This document shows, one piece after another, positions 5,468 through 10,428 of a stretch of DNA of 10,428 nt (position 1 is the first letter of the stretch; each line of letters opens with the position of its first letter). The notes beneath the pieces are model-generated. The model had not been told where the DNA came from. It did not search any database and saw only the letters and a list, made by a program, of their open reading frames with translations. Position numbers and translations under genes: made by a program. The stretch spans positions 1 through 10,428 of the forward strand of contig JBOHNM010000147.1 of NCBI GenBank assembly GCA_050730675.1, read 5' to 3'. Origin of the DNA: JBOHNM01 sp050730675. GTDB lineage: Bacteria; Planctomycetota; Phycisphaerae; Phycisphaerales; UBA1924.

Positions 5468-6768
5468 AGACCGGCGGACTGTGTGCGGAGCTGCTCGTTG
5501 ACGGCGGCACGCCACTGTGCATCGATCTGATCGAACGGCACGCCGAACGCCGCCAGAAAGGCCTTGCGGAAGTCCTTCTCATGGCCGAGCTGCGCCAGCA
5601 GCCGGTTGCGGCCATCGTCGCCGAACTGCTCGGTGATGAACGCGCACATGTGCTCGCCCTGCGTGTAGACGTTGCCCATCCATTTACGGTCGGTCTTGCG
5701 AAAATCGTCCATCTCGTCCCAGGGCGCCAGTCGGTCGCGCTTGGCCCAGGCCAGCACCGTGCCGTCGCGTCGTGAGGCGGGGTTGTTGCGGAAGTGACCC
5801 GAGCACAAATCGGCGATCCCCTCGACAAACCACCAGGGCGCATCGGTGATCTGAGGGCCGTAGGCGAAGGTGGCCACATGGCCGTACTCGTGCGCCAAAA
5901 GGCTGTTAATGCTGCCGGGGCCCATGTTCGATGAACCGCCGAGGAACTTGATCGATTCGCCCGGCTCGTTCCAGCCGCCCAGCCCATCGGTGTACGACAG
6001 GTAGATCGATTCCTGCAGGTGCGTCATCGACTTGTAGAGCTTGACCTCCTGCACCTGCGGCACGGTGATGCCAAGGAAGTCATCGACATACGCTCGGACT
6101 TCGGGCATCGCGTCGGCGATGCGGGAAGCGATCTGCTCCATGCCCGCGAAGTGACGGACACGCACGCCGCGGAAACCGGTCGCGACGGGCGGACGCTCGA
6201 TCACCAGCCAGTCCTCGCCGGCATAGAGCCAGCGCCCATCGCGGAGCACAAACTTGACCGGAAAGGCGACCTTGCGCTGTCGCGAGGCCTTGGGCATCTT
6301 CCAGCTCGTCACGAGAGAGAAACGGGCCTCGGCGGCGCCAAAGACCGGCTCGGGAACCGGCTTGACGGAAGGCTTGACCGCGGCGGGCTTGTCGCCGGCC
6401 GGCGCATCGTTGGTGGGCTTGGCCGACTCGTCGGGTTTGCTCGCATCGTCGGTCTTGGGCGGCTCTTCCTTCTTGACGTCGCCGCCGGGTTTGGCCGGAT
6501 CGACGGGCTTGTCCTCGGTCGGAAACTCGATCGTCAGCGCAAACGCCTCGGGCACGTAGGTGTCGAGGTCCTTCGCCCAGTTTTCCTGCTCCTGGAAGAA
6601 GATCTTGTCCGTGCGATCCACATAGCGGAGATACGCCGCCTTGTCGCCGGCGAGCACCGCCCGCGACATCTCAGCCATCACCGCCTCGATCGCGGCACGG
6701 TCGGCCCGAGCCATCGGTGTGAGCAGTAGGATCGCGGCGAGCAACAGCCATGGAAGTTTGTGGCGCAT
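5461..6768 (-). CDS. Secreted MA-type zinc metalloprotease with split NTF2-like N-terminal domain
   Basis: 435 residues. Seen: a signal peptide (1-22, MRHKLPWLLLAAILLLTP.., cut near ARA). Residues 24-80 and 144-187 look like one NTF2-like domain (start AIEAVMAEMSRAVLAGD, end KFVLRDGRWLYAGEDW) interrupted by a Lys/Pro/Asp-rich insertion at about 84-142. The C-terminal half holds the gluzincin site: HEYGH at 293-297 (H293, E294, H297) and WFVEGIAD (313-320), where E316 should be the third zinc ligand. Known: HExxH plus a downstream E in an EG-x-A-like context marks peptidase clan MA. Inferred: a secreted peptidase of unknown substrate. The start at 6768 puts the signal peptide first. An ATG at 6807 would add 13 residues in front of it and would overlap the putative promoter. 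There is no Shine-Dalgarno site, but a TACACT box lies 10 nt upstream. Protease fold fairly sure; NTF2 reading tentative. Confidence 0.9.
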   Translation of the reverse strand: MRHKLPWLLLAAILLLTPMARADRAAIEAVMAEMSRAVLAGDKAAYLRYVDRTDKIFFQEQENWAKDLDTYVPEAFALTIEFPTEDKPVDPAKPGGDVKKEEPPKTDDASKPDESAKPTNDAPAGDKPAAVKPSVKPVPEPVFGAAEARFSLVTSWKMPKASRQRKVAFPVKFVLRDGRWLYAGEDWLVIERPPVATGFRGVRVRHFAGMEQIASRIADAMPEVRAYVDDFLGITVPQVQEVKLYKSMTHLQESIYLSYTDGLGGWNEPGESIKFLGGSSNMGPGSINSLLAHEYGHVATFAYGPQITDAPWWFVEGIADLCSGHFRNNPASRRDGTVLAWAKRDRLAPWDEMDDFRKTDRKWMGNVYTQGEHMCAFITEQFGDDGRNRLLAQLGHEKDFRKAFLAAFGVPFDQIDAQWRAAVNEQLRTQSAGLQ

Positions 6769-6818
6769 GGGCAGCAGGAGTGTACAGCCCCACGGGCGTA
6801 GGGCCATTACACTCGCCC
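6769..6818. promoter_or_regulatory. Short divergent promoter with mirrored TACACT boxes
   Basis: Only 50 bp separate the two starts. Seen: an inverted repeat, GAGTGTA (6778-6784) against TACACTC (6808-6814), with a 23-bp spacer. Read outward, each strand has TACACT, which fits the -10 form TAnnnT. It ends 5 nt before the GTG of cls and 10 nt before the ATG of the protease. Neither gene has a Shine-Dalgarno site. Inferred: two back-to-back promoters making leaderless or nearly leaderless mRNAs; no good -35 hexamer is present. The repeat might instead be an operator. Confidence 0.45.
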
Positions 6819-8243
6819 GTGCCCCCTCCGGAATGGACCATCACGCTCGGTGTCATCGTGCTGCTGGTGCAGGCGGGGGGCATCTGGGCCGCCATGGACG
6901 CCATCATGACCGGGCGCACCGCCCAGGGGACGATCGCCTGGGCGATCGCGCTGGTGCTGGTCCCGGTCATCGCCATCCCGTTCTACTTGGTCTTCGGCTC
7001 GCGACGGTTCAACGGCTACGTGCGGGCCCGCCGCAAGGGGACGCTCGCGATCAACCAACTCGCCCGCGATGTGCATGCCAAGATGCTGCCGTTTTCACCC
7101 GGCACTGGGCCGCATCCCGCCGCACTCGACACGCTGGCGGTGCAACCGCTGACCACGGGCAATCGAGTACGGCTGCTCGTCGATGGCGATGCGACGTTCA
7201 CCGCGATTTTCGACGCGATCGACCGGGCCGAGCGCTACGTCCTCATTCAGTTCTACATCATCCGGGACGACGCGACCGGCCGCCGCATGCTCGATGTGAT
7301 CCGGCAGGCACGGGCACGCGGCGTGCGGATCCTCATCCTGTACGACTGGGTCGGTTCGGCGTCACTGCCGCGAAAGTACGTGCGTGAACTGGAGGCACTG
7401 GGAGCCGAAGTGCAGAGCTTCCGGACCCGGCGCGGTCCGCGCAACCGATTCCAGATCAACTTCCGCAACCACCGGAAGATCGTGGTGGTTGACGGGCGTG
7501 AAGCCTTCCTCGGCGGGCTGAACGTCGGCGACGAGTACATGGGCCTCCACCGCGTGTTCAAGCCGTGGCGTGACACCCATTGCTCGATCGAGGGGCCCGC
7601 CGTGCAGGCGGCACAGCTGACATTTGTGGAGGATTGGTACTGGGCAACCCGGCACATCCCAGAGCTGGAATGGACGCCTCGCCCGACGAAGGACGGGGCG
7701 CAGTCGGCGCTGGTGGTCCCATCGGGGCCGGCCGACGAGGTGGACACGTGCGCTCTGCTCTTCACGCACCTGATGCACTCTGCACGCAAGCGCCTGTGGA
7801 TCGCCACGCCCTACTTCGTGCCCGATGAGGCGATCACCAGCGCCCTGCAACTCGCCGCCCTTCGCGGCGTGGATGTGCGGGTGATCATCCCGGACAAGAC
7901 CGATCACAAGGTCGCTTGGTTTGCGGCCCACTCGTACTACCCCGATATCCTGCCCGTCGGGGTCAAGCTGTACCGCTACCAGCAGGGGTTCATGCACCAG
8001 AAGGTGCTGCTGAGCGACGACACAGCGGCAGTGGGCACCGCCAATCTCGATAACCGCTCGCTGCGCATCAACTTTGAAGTGACCATGGTGGTGCCCGACG
8101 AGGCTTTCGCCGAGCAGGTCACCGCGATGCTGCGCAAGGACATGGAACGCTGCACGGGCGTTGGAAAGAACGATTTGGACCGACGCCGATGGCCGTTCCG
8201 GTTGACGGTGCGAGCGGCACGACTGCTGGCGCCGATTTTATAA
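6819..8243 (+). CDS. cls: Cardiolipin synthase (phospholipase D superfamily)
   Basis: 474 residues from the GTG at 6819; usual length for bacterial Cls. It joins two phosphatidylglycerol molecules into cardiolipin plus glycerol at the inner membrane. Seen: two N-terminal membrane segments (about 6-26, ITLGVIVLLVQAGG.., and 36-58, IAWAIALVLVPVIAIPFYLVFG). Both HKD catalytic motifs are complete: HRKIVVVD (H218, K220, D225) and HQKVLLSD (H393, K395, D400), the second followed by GTANLDNRSLRINFE as in known Cls enzymes. The start is uncertain. An ATG at 6750 in frame would lie inside the divergent protease gene and add a non-family leader. The GTG at 6819 begins right before the first membrane helix and stands 5 nt after a TACACT box, but has no Shine-Dalgarno site. 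The next gene follows after 66 bp on the same strand. Confidence 0.93.
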   Translation: MPPPEWTITLGVIVLLVQAGGIWAAMDAIMTGRTAQGTIAWAIALVLVPVIAIPFYLVFGSRRFNGYVRARRKGTLAINQLARDVHAKMLPFSPGTGPHPAALDTLAVQPLTTGNRVRLLVDGDATFTAIFDAIDRAERYVLIQFYIIRDDATGRRMLDVIRQARARGVRILILYDWVGSASLPRKYVRELEALGAEVQSFRTRRGPRNRFQINFRNHRKIVVVDGREAFLGGLNVGDEYMGLHRVFKPWRDTHCSIEGPAVQAAQLTFVEDWYWATRHIPELEWTPRPTKDGAQSALVVPSGPADEVDTCALLFTHLMHSARKRLWIATPYFVPDEAITSALQLAALRGVDVRVIIPDKTDHKVAWFAAHSYYPDILPVGVKLYRYQQGFMHQKVLLSDDTAAVGTANLDNRSLRINFEVTMVVPDEAFAEQVTAMLRKDMERCTGVGKNDLDRRRWPFRLTVRAARLLAPIL

Positions 8244-8309
8244 CCCGGTATGCGGGTGGCGTATGGTGCTTGTGAACTTGGGGGCATCCGGGCGCGTAGG
8301 AGTTTGAGT

Positions 8310-9263
8310 ATGCCACGCGGGGACGGGAAGAGCCATTCGAAGCTCACGGTAACGAGCAGGCTGCGCCTGATCGGAGAGGGACTGCGCTCATCGATGGAGC
8401 GCTATCCGCGGGACATCAGACGGTCTCTCTCCTCGCGCCGACACGGGAGCCGCGTCGCCACCCCCCAGGACTTTGCTGATCGTTGGAAGGCGACGGGTGA
8501 CCCCGATGGCCCCAACGCGCTGACTTGGCTCGGACACAACACCGTCCTGATGAAGTACGCGGGCATGACGATCCTGACCGACCCGGTGCTGTCGCACCGC
8601 ATCGGTGTGCGCCTGCCAGGGTTGACCATCGGCCCCGAACGCCTGCTGCCGATGGTGTTGACGCCCAAGGACTTGCCGCGGGCGGACCTGGTGCTGATCA
8701 GCCACGCCCACTTTGATCATCTGGACCGACCGACGCTCAAAGCCCTGATCGACCGGCGAACATCGATTGTGACGGCCCGCAACACGCGCGGCCTGATCCC
8801 GCGAGGATTCGGTCACATCCACGAACTGGACTGGGAGAAGTCGCTCAATATCAATGGACTGGAGATCACCTCGATCCGCCCCAATCACTGGGGAGCGCGC
8901 ACGGCCTGGGATCGCCATCGAGGATTCAACAGCTACATCCTTGGCCCAGCCACTTCGCGCGTGCTCTACGCCGGCGACACGGCGTATACCACCAACTTCG
9001 ACGCGCTGGGGCCGCTGGAATTGGGGATTTTCGGCATTGGCGCGTATGACCCTTGGATCCACGCCCACGCATCGCCCGAGCAGGTCTGGAAGATGGCCAT
9101 CGCCGCTCAGGTGCACCGGCTCCTGCCGGTTCACCACTCGACCTTCAAGCTTTCTAACGAACCGATGGACGAGCCGCTGAGCCGGCTGCTGGCCGCCGCG
9201 GGGCAGGGCCGCTCGCGGGTGCTGGACGCGCGAGTCGGGGAAATTGTCCACCTGAAGAGTTGA
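8310..9263 (+). CDS. NAPE-PLD-like MBL-fold metallo-hydrolase
   Basis: 317 residues. Seen: TWLGHNTVLMKYAGMTILTD (72-91), the opening of the NAPE-PLD/UlaG-like branch of the metallo-beta-lactamase fold. The metal motif SHAHFDHLD spans 131-139 (H132, H134, D136, H137). Other probable ligands are H193 (RPNHWGAR), D223 (YAGDTAYT) and H275 or H276 (PVHHSTF). IGAYDPWIHAHASPEQ (243-258) matches the IGAYEPR..PEEA region of N-acyl-phosphatidylethanolamine phospholipase D. Known: NAPE-PLD releases N-acylethanolamine and phosphatidic acid; most bacterial relatives are untested. The start at 8310 has AGGAG (8298-8302) 7 nt upstream; the in-frame ATG at 8250 lacks one. The N-terminal 45 residues are Arg/Lys/Ser-rich and carry no signal peptide, so the enzyme is likely cytoplasmic or on the inner membrane face. 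It follows cls by 66 bp and may be co-transcribed. The substrate is inferred. Confidence 0.9.
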   Translation: MPRGDGKSHSKLTVTSRLRLIGEGLRSSMERYPRDIRRSLSSRRHGSRVATPQDFADRWKATGDPDGPNALTWLGHNTVLMKYAGMTILTDPVLSHRIGVRLPGLTIGPERLLPMVLTPKDLPRADLVLISHAHFDHLDRPTLKALIDRRTSIVTARNTRGLIPRGFGHIHELDWEKSLNINGLEITSIRPNHWGARTAWDRHRGFNSYILGPATSRVLYAGDTAYTTNFDALGPLELGIFGIGAYDPWIHAHASPEQVWKMAIAAQVHRLLPVHHSTFKLSNEPMDEPLSRLLAAAGQGRSRVLDARVGEIVHLKS

Positions 9264-9292
9264 GTATCCACCCGCGGGAAATCGCTCAGGGC

Positions 9293-9329
9293 AAAAAAGG
9301 CGACGCGCTCCGATTGCTCGGAGCGCGCC
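9293..9329 (-). terminator. Intrinsic-terminator-like hairpin, minus-strand orientation
   Basis: A 10-bp perfect stem, CGCGCTCCGA (9304-9313) and TCGGAGCGCG (9318-9327), closes a TTGC loop. A6 at 9293-9298 becomes U6 downstream of the hairpin when read on the minus strand. An alternative pairing of GGCG (9299-9302) with CGCC (9326-9329) would bring the stem base up against the U tract. In the plus direction, after the NAPE-PLD-like gene, no U tract follows. There is no known minus-strand gene for it to end. Confidence 0.55.
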
Positions 9330-9425
9330 TATGGGTAGAGAGAGCAAACCACCTGTGCTACCGGCGATTGGGACGCCGGATTGGCTGCTGTCTGTCGATC
9401 CGATGGTCAAATGGCCCGGATCCCG

Positions 9426-9460
9426 AAAAAAATAACCGCCAGGGCTTCCTTCCCCGGCGG
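9426..9460 (-). terminator. Second intrinsic-terminator-like hairpin, minus-strand orientation
   Basis: The stem is CCGCC (9436-9440) with GGCGG (9456-9460), then an A/C mismatch, then GGG (9442-9444) with CCC (9452-9454), and a 7-nt loop. On the minus strand it is followed by TTATTTTTTT (9435 to 9426), a strong U tract. On the plus strand only CGTTCATTG follows. Like the hairpin 100 bp to its left, it points at a minus strand with no gene seen. Confidence 0.55.
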
Positions 9461-9657
9461 CGTTCATTGTGGATAGTTTGTCACATACTTCGAGAGATGC
9501 AAGACCCCCCCTGTTTTTGTGGTCAAGATTTAGTGATCTCCCCAATCGGGTGACCAGGGAAGGGCTTTGCATTAGCCGGGGCCAATGACACGCAGCGATG
9601 CGGCTTGCCGCGGGGCTATGCTCCGCGTCCGCAGTGACCGATTGTAAGGAACTTGTT

Positions 9658-10428
9658 ATGCTTGGCAAGGTCTTCAAGGCATACGACATTCGCGGCACCT
9701 ATCCCGATCCGCTCAACGAGGCGATGGCCCGACAGATCGGCTATGGGTGCTCGCGCTTCCTGCTGCAGGACGCGGCCACGGCCGGCGAAGGTTCGCCGAT
9801 GATGAAGAACGTGGTCGTGGGTCGCGATATGCGCAAGAGCTCGCCGTCGCTGTCGGCGGCCGTGGTTCGAGGTATCACCGATCAGGGCGGCAACGTGCTG
9901 GACGTCGGGATGGTGGACACCAGCTTCATCTACTTCGCGATCAACCACTTGGACTGTGCCGGCGGGGTGATGGTGACCGCGAGCCACAACCCGCCGCAGT
10001 ACAACGGCATGAAGATCTCCAAGCGCCGGGCCAAGCCGGTAGGTGAGGCGACGGGGTTGGCGGAGGTGCGCAAGTTCGCGGCGACGGTAGACTTCGTCAA
10101 CCACTTCCAGTCGGCCGGCGGCAAGTCGGAGCATCGCGATCTGTGGGACGCCTACCGCAAGCATGTGCTCGGGTTCCTGGACCTGTCCAAGCGCAAGGGC
10201 AAGAAGCCGCTGAAGGTGGTGATCGACGCCTCTAACGGCATGGCCGGAACGATGGTGCCGAAGGTCTTCGGGAGCAAGAAGACGACGGTGCCGGGACTTG
10301 AGATCGTTGAAGTGAACTTCGAGAACTCCAAGGGCGAGTTCGTCCACGAGCCCAACCCGCTGGTGGCGTCGAACGTGAAGCAGTGCTGCGATCGCGACGT
10401 GTCGGAGAAGGCCGACGTCGGTTTCTGC
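9658..10428 (+). CDS. manB: Phosphomannomutase/phosphoglucomutase (3' end cut by window edge)
   Basis: 257 codons to the window edge. The enzyme moves a phosphate between C6 and C1 of mannose or glucose, feeding nucleotide-sugar, polysaccharide and cell-envelope synthesis in the cytoplasm. Seen: the opening FKAYDIRGTYPDPLNE (6-21), GRDMRKSSP (55-63), and the catalytic phosphoserine loop TASHNPPQYNGMK (107-119) with S109 as the phosphate carrier. The domain-2 segment KVVIDASNGMAG is also present. The visible sequence stops at KADVGFC, just where the family's metal-binding DGDADR loop should follow. The full protein is usually about 450-470 residues, so a little over half is present. AAGGAA (9646-9651) lies 6 nt before the ATG. 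Mannose versus glucose preference cannot be told, so the symbol is tentative. The leader upstream can fold into two exclusive hairpins. Confidence 0.93.
   Translation, partial: MLGKVFKAYDIRGTYPDPLNEAMARQIGYGCSRFLLQDAATAGEGSPMMKNVVVGRDMRKSSPSLSAAVVRGITDQGGNVLDVGMVDTSFIYFAINHLDCAGGVMVTASHNPPQYNGMKISKRRAKPVGEATGLAEVRKFAATVDFVNHFQSAGGKSEHRDLWDAYRKHVLGFLDLSKRKGKKPLKVVIDASNGMAGTMVPKVFGSKKTTVPGLEIVEVNFENSKGEFVHEPNPLVASNVKQCCDRDVSEKADVGFC

Larger units (their letters stand above)
9264..9657. other. 394-bp intergenic region with several potential RNA structures
   Basis: No convincing gene is seen. It holds, left to right: a CCCGCGGG palindrome (9271-9278), a terminator-like hairpin with an A6 tract (9293-9329), a second hairpin with an A7 tract (9426-9460), a C7 run (9505-9511), a possible three-way junction (9520-9556) and two competing hairpins just before the mutase start (9599-9633). 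This stretch is visibly richer in A and T runs than the coding parts of the window. One plus-strand frame (9260-9553) stays open but starts from TTG inside the previous stop region without a ribosome site, and has no recognisable fold. Confidence 0.7.

Noticed and set aside
9260..9553. Small plus-strand frame of 97 codons in the intergenic region
   Set aside because: Starts from TTG overlapping the previous stop, has no ribosome site, runs through both strong hairpins and has no recognisable fold.
9520..9556. Hammerhead ribozyme suggested by the three-way junction
   Set aside because: The conserved CUGAnGA and GAAA core bases are absent; the junction is almost fully paired.
8388..9698. Long open frame on the minus strand (436 codons) across the NAPE-PLD-like gene and the gap
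   Set aside because: It is antisense to a gene with clear catalytic motifs, shows no recognisable domain, and is a common by-product of GC-rich codon use.

Overview
The window is GC-rich, compact bacterial chromosome with no rRNA, tRNA, phage, insertion-sequence or CRISPR signature. The mix of genes is a secreted squalene-cyclase-like toroid protein, an Ala/Pro/Lys-rich single-pass membrane protein, an exported HExxH protease with a Lys/Pro/Asp-rich insertion, and a NAPE-PLD-like hydrolase. Together with the scarcity of Shine-Dalgarno sites on several genes, this fits a planctomycete (perhaps Phycisphaerae). That placement is inference from gene character only; no marker gene in the window proves it.

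Layout. (1) 1-1857, minus strand: an ArsR-family repressor, a short-chain dehydrogenase/reductase (SDR) and a Tat-exported metallo-beta-lactamase-fold hydrolase (cut by the left edge) lie in that order of transcription. A dense set of inverted repeats built on TATCGATA and GAACAT fills the gap in front of the SDR gene. (2) 2051-2512, plus strand: an HxlR-family regulator with a conserved cysteine, divergent from the ArsR gene. (3) 4478-2537, minus strand: rsmE (16S rRNA m3U1498 methyltransferase) followed after 16 bp by a secreted alpha/alpha-toroid protein. (4) 4613-5467, plus: an unrecognised membrane protein, convergent with and overlapping by 7 bp (5) a secreted MA-type zinc metalloprotease (6768-5461, minus). 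(6) 6819-9263, plus: cardiolipin synthase followed by a NAPE-PLD-like metallo-hydrolase. (7) 9264-9657: a 394-bp gap with several RNA-like hairpins. (8) 9658 to the right edge, plus: a phosphomannomutase/phosphoglucomutase, truncated just before its metal-binding loop.

How it works together. The left block looks like a small stress or signal-responsive locus: two different cysteine-containing winged-helix regulators face each other, and one of them probably controls an oxidoreductase plus an exported lactonase-like hydrolase. The cls and NAPE-PLD-like pair suggests linked phospholipid head-group chemistry. The most unexpected non-coding signals are the compound operator at 1439-1508, a mirrored pair of TACACT boxes between the protease and cls that would give near-leaderless mRNAs, and two intrinsic-terminator-like hairpins in the 9264-9657 gap that point at a minus strand with no annotated gene. 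I found no clear-cut new defence or mobile system.
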